This document shows, in pieces, positions 46,028 to 55,707 of a stretch of DNA of 64,000 nt; position 1 is the stretch's first letter, and the number at the start of each line of letters is the position of its first letter. The notes beneath the pieces were generated by a model. That model saw only the letters and a program-made list of their open reading frames with translations, ran no database searches and was not told the origin of the DNA. Source of the stretch: Simplicispira hankyongi (lineage in GTDB: Bacteria; Pseudomonadota; Gammaproteobacteria; Burkholderiales; Burkholderiaceae_C); NCBI RefSeq assembly GCF_003570885.1, contig NZ_QXJC01000001.1, forward strand, positions 1,178,001-1,242,000, read 5' to 3'. The position numbers and the translations under genes are program-made.

Positions 46028-46102
46028 TGGTGCCGATTGTCGGGATTGAACTGACGACCTACCGCTTACAAGGCGGTTGCTCTACCACTGAGCTAAATCG
46101 GC
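46028..46102 (-). tRNA. tRNA-Thr (anticodon TGT)
   Basis: Acceptor GCCGATT/AATCGGC with encoded CCA; the loop CTTGTAA gives TGT. T-arm CAGTTCAATCCCG is standard. It lies 93 bp upstream of tRNA-Arg and downstream of sspB on the same strand. Confidence 0.95.
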
Positions 46103-46150
46103 AAAGATGTGATTTTAATCGGGAACCGCGTAGATTTCGACGAACCCTGC

Positions 46151-46663
46151 TTACTTCACCCGCTTGAGCGAAGCGCGCCTAGGCCCGCCACTAGAAGGCG
46201 ACGGCTGAGGATGTTCGGGTGCTGGCTCGGAGGCGGGGTTAGCCATCTCCGGCACCAGCTGGACGACCGATCTAGCTTCCGCAGGGTCGACTTGCTCGGG
46301 CTCTATTGCTTGGGTCGGTTGCACGGCGCCAGACAAAAGATCCACGGGTGGAGGGAACGCCATGCCCTGGCCGTTTTCTCGTGCATAGATGGCGATGACA
46401 CGCCCCACTGGCACCAGAATGTCGCGAGGCTGTCCACCAAAGCGCGCCTTGAACTCAATGAAATCATTGCCCAACTGCAGCCCACTTGTCGCGTCAAGGC
46501 CAATGTTGAGTACGATTTCCCCATTGCTCACGTATTCGCGCGGTACCTGGACGGAGTCGTCCACCTTCACAGCGACATGGGGGGTAAACCCATTGTCGCT
46601 GCACCATTCGTGCAGCGCCCGAATGAGGTACGGACGGGTCGAGTTGGATTCCTGAGGCTTCAT
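46151..46663 (-). CDS. sspB: ClpXP protease specificity-enhancing factor
   Basis: A 170-residue SspB adaptor bringing ssrA-tagged proteins to ClpXP. RPYLIRALHEWCSDNGFTPHVAVKVDDSVQVP, IVLNIGLDATSGLQLGNDFIEFKARFGGQPRDILVPVGRVIAIYARENGQGMAFP is the substrate-binding domain; a disordered Pro/Glu-rich tail ends in basic RRASLKRVK, the ClpX-binding end. It follows sspA, as usual. Confidence 0.94.
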   Translation of the reverse strand: MKPQESNSTRPYLIRALHEWCSDNGFTPHVAVKVDDSVQVPREYVSNGEIVLNIGLDATSGLQLGNDFIEFKARFGGQPRDILVPVGRVIAIYARENGQGMAFPPPVDLLSGAVQPTQAIEPEQVDPAEARSVVQLVPEMANPASEPAPEHPQPSPSSGGPRRASLKRVK

Positions 46664-46697
46664 GGCACGTTTCCTGCTGACAACTGCGCGGGCCTAT

Positions 46698-47309
46698 TTA
46701 CTTGCGCATGACCTTTTCGGAAGGCGTAAGTGCTTCAATGTAGGCTGGCCGGGAGAAGATGCGCTCGGCGTACTTGAGCAAAGGAGCAGCGTTCTTGCTC
46801 AGATCGATGCCGTAGTAGTCCAGGCGCCAAAGCAGCGGAGCGATCGCCACGTCAAGCATGGAGAAGTTGTCGCCCAGCATGTACTTGTTCTTCAGAAAAA
46901 CCGGCGCTAGCTGGGTCAAGCGGTCGCGAATGTGCGCACGGGCCTTCTCCAGTGCCTTCTCGTTGCCTTTGCTGGCACGCGATTCAAGACTGTTGACGTG
47001 TACAAAAAGCTCCTTCTCAAAGTTGAGCAGGAACAGGCGCACACGGGCGCGGTCCACCGGGTCGCCGGGCATCAGTTGGGGATGAGGAAAGCGCTCATCA
47101 ATGTACTCATTGATGATGTTCGACTCGTACAAAATCAGGTCGCGTTCCACCAGGATGGGGACTTGGCCGTACGGGTTCATCACGGCAATGTCTTCGGGCT
47201 TGTTGTAGAGATCCACGTCGCGGATCTCGAAGTCCATGCCTTTTTCGAACAAAACGAAGCGGCAACGGTGAGAGAAGGGGCAAGTCGTACCCGAATAAAG
47301 CACCATCAT
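46698..47309 (-). CDS. sspA: stringent starvation protein A (GST-fold)
   Basis: A 203-residue glutathione-S-transferase-like RNA polymerase-associated protein. MVLYSGTTCPFSHRCRFVLFEKGMDFEIRDVDLYNKPEDI and GQVPILVERDLILYESNIINEYIDERFPHPQLMPGDP are canonical, with the C-terminal all-helical domain complete. Lies between petC and sspB, as commonly seen in betaproteobacteria. Confidence 0.95.
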   Translation of the reverse strand: MMVLYSGTTCPFSHRCRFVLFEKGMDFEIRDVDLYNKPEDIAVMNPYGQVPILVERDLILYESNIINEYIDERFPHPQLMPGDPVDRARVRLFLLNFEKELFVHVNSLESRASKGNEKALEKARAHIRDRLTQLAPVFLKNKYMLGDNFSMLDVAIAPLLWRLDYYGIDLSKNAAPLLKYAERIFSRPAYIEALTPSEKVMRK

Positions 47310-47406
47310 GTAGCGAAACTCCTAAAAACCAAAAGAGTGGAACGCCAGCGGCGCCCACTCTTGCAAAAACGCTGCATCCGCAGATGCAGCATGGTGAAAC
47401 CTGGGA

Positions 47407-48165
47407 CTACTTGACGTCTTTCCAGAAGGCCGCATTAAGCCTCCAGGCCAGCACTGTGGTGAATGCAAGGAAAATCAGCACCCCTACGCCTACGCGGATG
47501 CGCGTCTTCTGTGCAGGCTCGCCCATCCATTGCAGATAGCCCACGAGATCGCCAATGGCCTCATCGTACTGCGCCGTGGTCATCGTGCCCGCGGCCTTCT
47601 GCTCCCAAGCCTTAAAGACATGCACAGTCTCACCATGGCTTTCGTGCTCTGCGAAGACCGGCTGACGATCACCCTGCAGCTGCCACAGAGGATTGGGCAT
47701 GGCAACATTCGGAAAGGCAAGGTTGTTCCACCCCGTCGCCTTGGTATCGTCGCGGTAGAAGCTGCGCAGGAAGGTGTAGAGATAGTCCGCCCCGGTACCG
47801 CCGTGCCCGGCACGCGAACGCGCGATCACTGTGAGGTCCGGCGGGTTTGCGCCAAACCACTCCTTGGCCTGGCTCGGATCAATCGCGGCCACCATGGTCT
47901 CGCCGATCTTGTCGGTCGTGAAGAGTAGGTTGTCCTTGATCTGTTGGGGCGTCAAGCCAATATCGGTCAAACGGTTGTAGCGCATGAACGCCGCAGAGTG
48001 GCAACCCACGCAGTAATTGACGAACAGCTTGGCACCATTTTGCAGCGCCGGCAGGTCGTTGATTCGATTGGGCGCCTTGTCCCAGGCGAGGGCACCACCA
48101 GATGCATGGGCCACACCCGCCACAAGACCGAGTGCTGCAATGAACGAGAGGATGATTTTTTTCAT
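47407..48165 (-). CDS. petC: cytochrome c1 subunit of the bc1 complex
   Basis: A 252-residue subunit. Signal peptide MKKIILSFIAALGLVAGVAHAS, haem site CVGCHS (Cys-x2-Cys-His) near residue 53, axial Met region MPNPLWQL, and a C-terminal membrane anchor VGVGVLIFLAFTTVLAWRL. MKK at 48165 is placed 10 bases after AGGAG; a longer frame would overlap petB. Third gene of the petABC set. Confidence 0.95.
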   Translation of the reverse strand: MKKIILSFIAALGLVAGVAHASGGALAWDKAPNRINDLPALQNGAKLFVNYCVGCHSAAFMRYNRLTDIGLTPQQIKDNLLFTTDKIGETMVAAIDPSQAKEWFGANPPDLTVIARSRAGHGGTGADYLYTFLRSFYRDDTKATGWNNLAFPNVAMPNPLWQLQGDRQPVFAEHESHGETVHVFKAWEQKAAGTMTTAQYDEAIGDLVGYLQWMGEPAQKTRIRVGVGVLIFLAFTTVLAWRLNAAFWKDVK

Positions 48166-48182
48166 GATCTGCATCTCCTGGC

Positions 48183-49619
48183 TCAATGCGCAGCAAAGTT
48201 TACGCGGTCGGGCACAGGCTTGGGCTCACCCAGGCGACTCCACCAAGGCATGAGCAGGAAGAAGCCAAAGTACCCGAGTGTGAACACCTGAGACACGCGC
48301 TGAGCAAGATCTTGGCCCGCCCATGCACCCCAGGCACCCGGTGGCTGAATGCCCAGATAACCAAGGACCATAAACATGAATACAAACACACCAAACATAT
48401 ATTTGTGCCAGCTTGGACGGTAGCGAATGGACTTGACCGGGCTCTGGTCAAGCCAAGGCAGGAAGAAAAGAATGACCACGGCGCCACCCATCACCACCAC
48501 ACCCCAGAACTTGGCATCGATATTCAGCATGAGCACAATCGCCACCGCAGCGGCCACCACAATGACGCCCTTGAAAATACTGGGCAATTTCCCTTTAATG
48601 ACGCCAAAACCAGCGGCTGCGACGATACAAGCGATCAGCGCGTACACCATTTCGGTGGTGACAGCGCGCAGCATTGAGTAAAACGGCGTGAAGTACCACA
48701 CTGGTGCAATGTGCGCTGGCGTCTGGAACGGATTGGCGGGAATGAAATTGTTATATTCCAGGAAATAGCCCCCCGCTTCCGGCGCAAAGAAGATCACCGC
48801 CGAGAACGCCATCAGGAACAGGCAGACCCCCAGGATGTCGTGCACCGTGTAGTACGGATGGAACGGAATGCCGTCGAGCGGATGGCCCTTCTCGTCGCGC
48901 GGTGCGTTCGGACCCTTGATTTCGATGCCGTCAGGGTTGTTCGAACCCACGTCGTGCAGCGCCAGCAGGTGCGCCACGACCAGGCCCAGCAGAACCAGCG
49001 GCACAGCAATGACGTGGAAACTGAAGAAGCGATTGAGCGTGGCGTCTCCCACCACGTAATCACCCCGAATCAGCAGTGCCAGATCGGGGCCGACGAAAGG
49101 AATAGCGGAGAATAGGTTCACGATCACCTGGGCACCCCAGTACGACATCTGACCCCAGGGCAGCAAATACCCCATGAAGGCCTCGGCCATGAGTGCCAGG
49201 AAGATCGCACAGCCAAAGATCCAGACCAACTCGCGCGGCTTGCGGTAACTGCCGTACAACAGGCCGCGGAACATGTGCAAATAGACGACGATGAAAAACG
49301 CCGATGCGCCCGTAGAGTGCATGTAGCGAATCAACCAGCCCCATGGCACGTCGCGCATGATGTACTCGACCGAGCCAAACGCCAGCGCGGCGTCCGGTTT
49401 GTAGTGCATCACCAGAAAAATACCGGTGACGATCTGGATCACCAGCACCAGAAGGGCCAGCGAGCCAAAGATGTACCAGAAGTTGAAGTTCTTCGGGGCG
49501 TAGTACTCCGACATATGGACGCGGTAAGCATCGAATGCCGTCGGGAACCGGTTCTCAAACCAGTTCGTGAGCTTGGCGCCCGCCGAAGCGTTGGGGGAAA
49601 TTTCCTTGAACACAGCCAT
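48183..49619 (-). CDS. petB: cytochrome b of the bc1 complex
   Basis: A 478-residue fused cytochrome b with eight expected membrane helices. The haem-b histidines lie in VEYIMRDVPWGWLIRYMHSTGASAFFIVVYLHMFRGLLYGSY and FSFHVIAVPLVLLGLVVAHLLALH. The quinol-site motif is PEAGGYFLE/PFQTPAHIAPVWYFTPFYSML, the PEWY equivalent here read as PVWY. It starts 11 bp after petA. Confidence 0.95.
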   Translation of the reverse strand: MAVFKEISPNASAGAKLTNWFENRFPTAFDAYRVHMSEYYAPKNFNFWYIFGSLALLVLVIQIVTGIFLVMHYKPDAALAFGSVEYIMRDVPWGWLIRYMHSTGASAFFIVVYLHMFRGLLYGSYRKPRELVWIFGCAIFLALMAEAFMGYLLPWGQMSYWGAQVIVNLFSAIPFVGPDLALLIRGDYVVGDATLNRFFSFHVIAVPLVLLGLVVAHLLALHDVGSNNPDGIEIKGPNAPRDEKGHPLDGIPFHPYYTVHDILGVCLFLMAFSAVIFFAPEAGGYFLEYNNFIPANPFQTPAHIAPVWYFTPFYSMLRAVTTEMVYALIACIVAAAGFGVIKGKLPSIFKGVIVVAAAVAIVLMLNIDAKFWGVVVMGGAVVILFFLPWLDQSPVKSIRYRPSWHKYMFGVFVFMFMVLGYLGIQPPGAWGAWAGQDLAQRVSQVFTLGYFGFFLLMPWWSRLGEPKPVPDRVNFAAH

Positions 49620-49630
49620 AGTTCAGTCCC

Positions 49631-50230
49631 TCAAGCTTTCTTGTCTTCGCCGATGAGCAGGCGGGTATCCGAGAGGTACATGTGCGGAGGCACTTCCAGG
49701 TTGTCTGGCGAGGGCTTGTTCTTGTACACGCGGCCAGCCAGATCAAAGGTGGAACCGTGACAAGGGCAAAGGAAGCCACCCGGCCAGTCGTCGGGCAAAG
49801 ATGGCTGCGCGCCTGGGGTGAATCGATCGGAGGGTGAGCATCCCAGGTGCGGGCAAATGCCGACTGCCACGAAATACTCGGGCTTGATCGAGCGCTGCTC
49901 GTTGCGGGCATAAGGGGGCGTGAATTCGTCGGGTTTGCGCAGCGACTTGGGATCCGCCAGCTTGTCGTCGTTCTTGGCAAGTTCGGCGACCTGCTCCGGC
50001 GTGCGGCGCATGATCCACACGGGCTTGCCACGCCACGCGACAACCATTTTTTCATCCGGCTTCAAGGCAGAAATGTCCACTTCAACTGCAGCGCCTGCGG
50101 CTTTGGCCTTCTCGGATGGCTGGAAAGAACTCACGAAGGGAACGGCGGTTGCTACGCCACCCACCGCGCCAGCACAGCCGGTCGCGATCAGCCACGTCCG
50201 CTTGCTGGAGTCGATTGGAGTGTCACTCAT
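49631..50230 (-). CDS. petA: Rieske iron-sulfur subunit of the bc1 complex
   Basis: A 199-residue subunit. A twin-arginine-poor leader SSKRTWLIATGCAGAVGGVATAVPFVSSF anchors it in the membrane. The Rieske [2Fe-2S] boxes are CPHLGC and CPCHGS near residues 131-154. MSDTPIDSSKR is the start; a longer frame extends into the promoter side. First gene of the operon, divergent from mscL. Confidence 0.95.
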   Translation of the reverse strand: MSDTPIDSSKRTWLIATGCAGAVGGVATAVPFVSSFQPSEKAKAAGAAVEVDISALKPDEKMVVAWRGKPVWIMRRTPEQVAELAKNDDKLADPKSLRKPDEFTPPYARNEQRSIKPEYFVAVGICPHLGCSPSDRFTPGAQPSLPDDWPGGFLCPCHGSTFDLAGRVYKNKPSPDNLEVPPHMYLSDTRLLIGEDKKA

Positions 50231-50411
50231 GGGGGTCCTCGATGTACATCGCTGGGGTTGGGGAGACAGCCCGAAATTGTAGCGGAGTGAAAACGTCCAA
50301 CCCCGCACACGCTCAGTGAAGACCGCACAGTGTTTGACCCCTGGCAAGCTTCAGCACGAACGGCGCGCTTCAGGAGATACTGCGAAGTATCCAAAACCAC
50401 GGGAGAATTCA

Positions 50412-50855
50412 ATGGGAATGATGAAAGAATTTCGCGAGTTTGCGATCAAGGGCAATGTGATCGATCTGGCGGTAGGCGTGATCATTGGAGCGGCTTTCGG
50501 AAAAATTGTCGACTCGGTGGTCAGCGATCTGATCATGCCGGTAGTCGGGCTGGTGTTCGGCAAGCTCGACTTTTCCAATCTCTTTGTCGTTCTGGGTACG
50601 GTCCCAACCGGCACGGCGATGACTCTCGACGCGCTCAAGAAGGCCGGTGTTCCTGTACTGGCCTATGGCAACTTCATTACCGTGGCCGTGAACTTCTTCA
50701 TTCTGGCCTTCATCATTTTCCTGATGATTCAGCAGATCAACCGCCTAAAACGCAGCCATCCGGAACCTGCACCAGCGCCTGCCGTGACGCCCGAGGACAT
50801 CGTGCTCCTGCGCGAAATTCGCGACAGCTTGAAAGGCCGCACGCCAGGCGCCTGA
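50412..50855 (+). CDS. mscL: large-conductance mechanosensitive channel
   Basis: A 147-residue MscL with two membrane helices: [41 protein letters not shown], then a periplasmic loop and [29 protein letters not shown] Pro/Ala-rich cytoplasmic helix ([17 protein letters not shown]) ends it. GGGAG lies eight bases before ATG 50412. It protects against hypo-osmotic shock. Convergent with pdxA, only four bp apart. Confidence 0.96.
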   Translation: MGMMKEFREFAIKGNVIDLAVGVIIGAAFGKIVDSVVSDLIMPVVGLVFGKLDFSNLFVVLGTVPTGTAMTLDALKKAGVPVLAYGNFITVAVNFFILAFIIFLMIQQINRLKRSHPEPAPAPAVTPEDIVLLREIRDSLKGRTPGA

Positions 50856-50859
50856 GATA

Positions 50860-51900
50860 TCAGGTACTTGAGAGGCGGCGCGCCCAGCGCACTGCCTCAA
50901 TCAGGCTTGCGGGGTCGGCCTGGCCGGTGCCGGCAATGTCGAACGCTGTTCCGTGGTCCGGGCTGGTGCGCACCAAGGGAAGCCCCAGTGTGACGTTCAC
51001 GCCCTTATCGACCCCCAGGTACTTGACGGGAATGAGGCCCTGGTCGTGGTACATCGCCACCACAGCGTCGAACTCACCTGGCCGCGCAGGCGTGTGGCGG
51101 GCGCGCATGAACACGGTATCGGGCGCCCAGGGGCCCGTTGCGTCTATGCCCTCGCCGCGCGCCCGTGCGATGGTTGGGACAATCACCTCGATTTCCTCGC
51201 GCCCGAACAAACCGCCCTCACCCGCGTGCGGGTTCAGGCCCGCCACACCGATGCGCGGGACCCGTCCCAGGCTTTTAAACAGCGCGGAATGCGCAATGCG
51301 CAGGGTTTGCAACAGGTTGTCCGGCGTAACAGCAGCTATCGCGTCCCGTAGCGCCATGTGAATACTGACCAGCACAGTGCACAGCTCATCGCTCGCCAGC
51401 ATCATGCGCACCGGCATGTCGCTCAGTGGCACACCAGCGTGCGCGGCTGCCTGCGCCTGCAGCAGCTCGGTGTGGCCAGGGAAGTCCACTCCCGCCGCAT
51501 GCAGCGACTCTTTGTGCAGCGGCGCAGTGACCAAACCGGCGATATCGCCCCGCAGCGCCGCCTGCGCGGCCCACACCACGCAGTCTGCTGCGGCGCGGCC
51601 GCCCTCGGCACTCACCCTGCCGATGGGGATGGCCGCCGGCAGCCCGGCCAGGGGCAGCACAGGCAGGCAGCGCGGCGGCATATCCCAGGCCTCCTGCGCG
51701 GACTGGAGGACCGCCACGGGCAAGTCCGGAATGCCTGGCCGGCGCACGCAGGCAGCTGCGCGGCGCAGGGTGCCAAGCTCGCCAACGACAAACGCGCCGC
51801 GCATCTGCTCGGGCGCGTCGCGGAAAGCCTTGGCGATGATTTCAGGCCCGATACCCGCTGGGTCGCCCTGGGTAATGGCAAGTGGTAGGCGTGTGTCCAT
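50860..51900 (-). CDS. pdxA: 4-hydroxythreonine-4-phosphate dehydrogenase
   Basis: A 346-residue pyridoxal-phosphate synthesis enzyme. LAITQGDPAGIGPEIIAKAF opens it; metal histidines appear in FPGHTELL and VAMYHDQGLIPVKYL, and GLNPHAGEGGLFGREE is canonical. Starts at MDTRLPL; the copy of the dispersed repeat lies eight bases upstream. Shares direction with the Nif3-like gene. Confidence 0.95.
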   Translation of the reverse strand: MDTRLPLAITQGDPAGIGPEIIAKAFRDAPEQMRGAFVVGELGTLRRAAACVRRPGIPDLPVAVLQSAQEAWDMPPRCLPVLPLAGLPAAIPIGRVSAEGGRAAADCVVWAAQAALRGDIAGLVTAPLHKESLHAAGVDFPGHTELLQAQAAAHAGVPLSDMPVRMMLASDELCTVLVSIHMALRDAIAAVTPDNLLQTLRIAHSALFKSLGRVPRIGVAGLNPHAGEGGLFGREEIEVIVPTIARARGEGIDATGPWAPDTVFMRARHTPARPGEFDAVVAMYHDQGLIPVKYLGVDKGVNVTLGLPLVRTSPDHGTAFDIAGTGQADPASLIEAVRWARRLSST

Positions 51901-51907
51901 GAAAATA

Positions 51908-51966
51908 TGAAGAAAATAGCCTGCAACGCTTATTGGTACTGCGCTATAAGCTATTAATTTGATAGT
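51908..51966. repeat. AT-rich dispersed repeat, copy 5
   Basis: GAAGAAAATAGCCTGCAACG, CTTATTGGTACTGCGCTATA and AGCTATTAATTTGATAG. Located just upstream of pdxA on its strand. Confidence 0.7.
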
Positions 51967-51989
51967 TTACAAAATGCGGTTGGAACCGC

Positions 51990-52739
51990 TTAGGCGGGGT
52001 TGTCAATGTCAATGAAGCGGTGTGTGAGGCCCAGTTGCTGCGCTACGTGGGCCGCCACGGCCGGCGCCCCGTAGCGCTCCGTCGCATGGTGGCCCGCAGC
52101 AATGAATCCCGTTCCCATTTCGCGCGCAAGATGGGCCTGCGGTTCGGAAATTTCACCCGTCAGGTACACCTGCGCACCGGCTGCGGCCGCTGCCTCAAAA
52201 TAAGCTTGCGCGCCGCCAGTGCACCAACCCACCCGGGTCACTGCGCCTTGAGGGCCAGGCACACACACCGGCTCTCGGCCAAGCACCTGGGCCACATGGG
52301 CACACAAGGCTGCTGCGCTCGCATACTGCACGCTCGCCAGGCAGCCAAGTTCCTGGTCGCCAAAATGGGCATCCGTCCTCCACCCAAGCGCTTTTCCCAG
52401 GCATGCGTTGTTGCCCAGTTCAGGGTGCGCATCAAGCGGCAAGTGGTAGGCAAACAGATTGATGTCATGCGCCAGCAGGCGTTGCAGGCGTTGCTTCATC
52501 CAGCCGATGACGCGCCCATCCTGGCCACGCCAGAAAAGCCCGTGGTGCACGAAGATGGCGTCCGCACCAGCGTCAATGGCGGCATCGATCAAAGCCTGGC
52601 TGGCGGTCACACCACTGACCACCCGCTCAATGGACGGCCGCCCCTCCACCTGCAGCCCATTCGGGCCATAGTCCTTGAACCGGTCGGGCTGCAGCAGGGT
52701 ATCAAAGGCGTGCAGCAAGCTCTCGCGCGATATGCTCAT
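51990..52739 (-). CDS. Nif3-like dinuclear metal centre protein (YbgI/GTP cyclohydrolase 1 type 2 family)
   Basis: A 249-residue Nif3/YbgI protein with an intact bimetal site: DAIFVHHGLFW near residue 65, FAYHLPLDAHPELGNN, and the C-terminal GHHATERYGAPAVAAHVAQQLGL. Biochemical role unsettled in bacteria. MSISRESLLHAFD at 52739 is chosen over a longer frame. Divergent from the HtrA-type protease gene. Confidence 0.9.
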   Translation of the reverse strand: MSISRESLLHAFDTLLQPDRFKDYGPNGLQVEGRPSIERVVSGVTASQALIDAAIDAGADAIFVHHGLFWRGQDGRVIGWMKQRLQRLLAHDINLFAYHLPLDAHPELGNNACLGKALGWRTDAHFGDQELGCLASVQYASAAALCAHVAQVLGREPVCVPGPQGAVTRVGWCTGGAQAYFEAAAAAGAQVYLTGEISEPQAHLAREMGTGFIAAGHHATERYGAPAVAAHVAQQLGLTHRFIDIDNPA

Positions 52740-52828
52740 GGCACTATTGTGGCGCGCACTGCGCGACAATAGCGTGGCAGCGCTCAACACGGGCTGGGTT
52801 GCCTTCTTTCACTTACTGCCTTTCCTTC

Positions 52829-53980
52829 ATGAAACGCCTTTGGCTGCTTTTCTCACAAACCATTACGGTCCTGCTTGCTGCATGGTTTGTGGTCGCCACC
52901 CTGCAGCCAGGGTGGCTGCACGGCGTGTCCTTCCCAGGGCGGACGAGTATTTCGCTCGTTGAGGCGCCTACAAGTACCACAACGGCGCCCATGCCTGGCA
53001 GCTTTGCCGCAGCCGCCCGCAAAGCCGCGCCCGCAGTGGTCAGCATCAACACCAGCAAGGCGCCAGTGCGCGACCCGCGCAGCGACGACCCATGGTTCCA
53101 GTTCTTCTTCGGCAACCAAGGCAGTCAGCCGCAGGCTGGCCTGGGCAGCGGTGTCATCGTCAGCCCGGAGGGGTACATCCTGACCAACAACCATGTGGTC
53201 GAAGGGGCCGACGAGATCGACGTCACCCTGAGCGACAGCCGCAAGGCACGCGCACGCGTCATCGGCACCGATCCAGACACCGATCTGGCCATCCTGAAGA
53301 TTGAGCTCGATAAGCTGCCGGTCATCGTGCTCGGCAACTCGGATGCCGCCCAGGTCGGTGATCGGGTGCTCGCCATCGGCAACCCGTTTGGCGTGGGACA
53401 GACCGTCACCAGTGGCATCGTCAGCGCGCTGGGGCGCAGCCAGCTGGGCATCAACACCTTCGAGAACTTCATCCAGACAGACGCCGCCATCAACCCCGGC
53501 AATTCCGGTGGTGCACTGGTCGATGCCAATGGCAACCTGCTAGGCATCAACACGGCGATCTACTCGCGCTCGGGCGGCAGCCTGGGGATTGGCTTTGCTA
53601 TCCCGGTGTCCACCGCCAAGATGGTGCTCGCCAACATCACAGCCCACGGACAGGTGACGCGCGGCTGGATCGGCGTCGAGCCAGGCGAGCTCTCGCCTGA
53701 AATGGCGGAAACCTTCGGCGTCAAGGCCCCTTCGGGCGTGATCATCACCGGGGTATTGCAGAATGCGCCGGCAGCGCGTGCCGGGCTGCGACCCGGCGAT
53801 GTCATCACCGAAGTCGCAGGCAAACCCGTCACGAGCGTGGCCGGACTGTTGAGTGCGGTCGCAGCCCTCAAGCCTGGCGAAATGGCCAGCCTGCGCGTGC
53901 AGCGGGGCGAGCACATGCTCGACCTCGAAGTCGAGCCTGGGGTACGCCCGCGCCCCCCGCGCGCTCCCGCAACCCGGTAG
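52829..53980 (+). CDS. HtrA/Deg-family periplasmic serine protease with one PDZ domain
   Basis: A 383-residue protease with a single N-terminal membrane anchor (LWLLFSQTITVLLAAWFVVATL). Trypsin-like domain with catalytic His in TNNHVVEGA, Asp in DPDTDLAILKI and Ser in NPGNSGGAL; one PDZ domain follows (GVIITGVLQNAPAARAGLRPGDVITEVAG). One PDZ and a membrane anchor resemble DegS/AlgW more than DegP, but no rseA or mucA is nearby. ATG at 52829 keeps the signal-anchor compact. Confidence 0.93.
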   Translation: MKRLWLLFSQTITVLLAAWFVVATLQPGWLHGVSFPGRTSISLVEAPTSTTTAPMPGSFAAAARKAAPAVVSINTSKAPVRDPRSDDPWFQFFFGNQGSQPQAGLGSGVIVSPEGYILTNNHVVEGADEIDVTLSDSRKARARVIGTDPDTDLAILKIELDKLPVIVLGNSDAAQVGDRVLAIGNPFGVGQTVTSGIVSALGRSQLGINTFENFIQTDAAINPGNSGGALVDANGNLLGINTAIYSRSGGSLGIGFAIPVSTAKMVLANITAHGQVTRGWIGVEPGELSPEMAETFGVKAPSGVIITGVLQNAPAARAGLRPGDVITEVAGKPVTSVAGLLSAVAALKPGEMASLRVQRGEHMLDLEVEPGVRPRPPRAPATR

Positions 53981-54020
53981 CCACCAGCCCCTTCGCCTTC
54001 CGCCGTCCATTCAGAAAAAG

Positions 54021-54046
54021 AAAAAACCGCCCGAAGGCGGTTTTTT
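54021..54046. terminator. bidirectional terminator between the Deg protease and rplI
   Basis: AAAAAACCGCC-CGAA-GGCGGTTTTTT: an 11-bp stem rich in A on one side and T on the other, usable from both strands between convergent genes. Confidence 0.92.
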
Positions 54047-54069
54047 CTGAGAGACGAAAAACCGGCTTA

Positions 54070-54522
54070 TCAGGCGGTTTCGCCGTAGACCGAGACCGTC
54101 ACTTCGACGGCCACATCGTGGTGCAAGTTCACGCTCACGGTGCTGTCGCCGATGGTCTTGATAGGGCCGCTGGGCATACGCACTTGCGACTTGAGCACCT
54201 TGAAGCCTTGCTTGTTCAGCTCTTCGGCGATATCACCGTTGGTGACCGAACCAAACAGACGACCGTCCACGCCGGCTTTTTGCGTCAGCTTGACGATTTT
54301 GCCTTCAAGCTTGGCGCCTTCGGCTTGCGAGGCGGCGAACTTTTCAGCCGCGGCCTTTTCCAGTTCGGCGCGCTTGGCTTCGAACTCGGCCTTGGCGGTA
54401 GCCGTGGCACGGCGGGCTCGGCCCGAAGGAATCAGAAAATTGCGGGCGTAGCCGTCTTTGACCTTGACGAGATCGCCCAGGTTGCCAAGGTTCACAACCT
54501 TGTCGAGCAGGATGATTTGCAT
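54070..54522 (-). CDS. rplI: 50S ribosomal protein L9
   Basis: A 150-residue protein: [40 protein letters not shown], the long central helix and the C-terminal RNA-binding lobe ending [11 protein letters not shown]. Last gene of rpsF-priB-rpsR-rplI. Confidence 0.97.
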   Translation of the reverse strand: MQIILLDKVVNLGNLGDLVKVKDGYARNFLIPSGRARRATATAKAEFEAKRAELEKAAAEKFAASQAEGAKLEGKIVKLTQKAGVDGRLFGSVTNGDIAEELNKQGFKVLKSQVRMPSGPIKTIGDSTVSVNLHHDVAVEVTVSVYGETA

Positions 54523-54534
54523 GACGGGTGCTCC

Positions 54535-54816
54535 TTAGATCTTGTGCTGGTCGCTGTAAGGCACCAGGGCCAGGAAGCGCGCGCGCTTGATGGCGGTGTT
54601 GAGCTGGCGCTGGAAGATCGCTCGCGTGCCAGTAAGGCGCGCGGGGATGATCTTGCCGTTTTCAGCGATGAAGTCGCGCAGCGTGTCCACATCCTTGTAG
54701 TCGATTTCCTCGACGCCAGTGACGGTGAAACGGCAGAAGCGCTTGCGCTTGAACAGCAGCGACTGGGTATTGCGCTTGGGGCGCTTGTCTTTGTTGAATT
54801 TCTTGAATGCGGCCAT
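54535..54816 (-). CDS. rpsR: 30S ribosomal protein S18
   Basis: A 93-residue S18: [66 protein letters not shown]. Twelve bp upstream of rplI on the same strand. Confidence 0.97.
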   Translation of the reverse strand: MAAFKKFNKDKRPKRNTQSLLFKRKRFCRFTVTGVEEIDYKDVDTLRDFIAENGKIIPARLTGTRAIFQRQLNTAIKRARFLALVPYSDQHKI

Positions 54817-54834
54817 TTTCGGACCTCTTAAAAA

Positions 54835-55137
54835 TTAATCGGGTTGAATATCCTGAACGTGCAGCACAGCATGCTTGCCATTGCGAGGCGTGGCCAGAAA
54901 GCCGTTGAAGCGCCAGAGGCTGCCTATGGGCTGCTTGGCCAATCGCTCGGCCATCGCACCAAAAGCCACCGCTTTCATCGCTGCCTTGACATCTCGATTC
55001 TGTCCTGCCTCTTGCTGCTGCGAGCTGTGCTCAAGCCGCAATTCAATGGCGGGAAGACCGGCGGGCGTGAATCGCAAAGGCTGGGCCTCGGCGATGCAGG
55101 CGGTCAAGGCGACGTGGTTCTCCACTGCCCGGGCCAA
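54835..55137 (-). CDS. priB: primosomal replication protein N
   Basis: About 96-100 residues of a single OB-fold PriB used in replication restart: VALTACIAEAQPLRFTPAGLPAIELRLEHSS ... SLWRFNGFLATPRNGKHAVLHVQDIQ. No ATG is available; the frame opens with TTG (55137) or GTG (55125), which begins VENHVALT and looks closer to the family start. Ribosome loading is probably coupled to rpsF, whose stop is 15 bp upstream. Confidence 0.9.
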   Translation of the reverse strand: MARAVENHVALTACIAEAQPLRFTPAGLPAIELRLEHSSQQQEAGQNRDVKAAMKAVAFGAMAERLAKQPIGSLWRFNGFLATPRNGKHAVLHVQDIQPD

Positions 55138-55152
55138 GCGCTGTGCGTAGCG

Positions 55153-55578
55153 TTATGCGCGCTCGGTACGCTCGCTGCGCTCACCACGGTCAGGGCGCTC
55201 GCCGCGCTCACTGGAGGCAGCGTATTCGGCCTGGCTGGCCTTGCGGGCTTCCTCGCGCTCGACGGTCTTCATCATCGACGAAGGACCGGTATCGGCCTTC
55301 TTCTTCAGCACGGTGAGGTGGCGCAGCACGGCGTCGTTGAACTTGAAGGCATGCTCCAGTTCAGCCATGACAGCCTGATCGGCTTCAATGTTGATGCACA
55401 GGTAGTGCGCCTTGGCGAGCTTGTTGATCAGGTACGCCAGTTGGCGGCGACCCCAGTCTTCCACGCGGTGCACCTGGCCACCGCCGGCGGTGATCATGCC
55501 CTTGTAGCGCTCGAGCATGGCAGGAACCTGCTCGCTTTGATCCGGATGGATCAACAAAATGATTTCGTAATGACGCAT
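55153..55578 (-). CDS. rpsF: 30S ribosomal protein S6
   Basis: A 141-residue S6: [58 protein letters not shown]. An unusually long charged tail, [19 protein letters not shown], extends beyond the core. The ATG at 55578 is used; the upstream frame is non-family. First gene of its operon, divergent from grpE. Confidence 0.96.
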   Translation of the reverse strand: MRHYEIILLIHPDQSEQVPAMLERYKGMITAGGGQVHRVEDWGRRQLAYLINKLAKAHYLCINIEADQAVMAELEHAFKFNDAVLRHLTVLKKKADTGPSSMMKTVEREEARKASQAEYAASSERGERPDRGERSERTERA

Positions 55579-55707
55579 GCATACTCCTTGTGGTTGAAAG
55601 CCACCCGCTGCGTCCGTAGCAGTGTGGCAAGGCAAAGCCAGCAATTATAGTACGCAGCCGACACCTGCTGCTGGAACACGCCACCACATACCGCGTCATG
55701 CAAAATC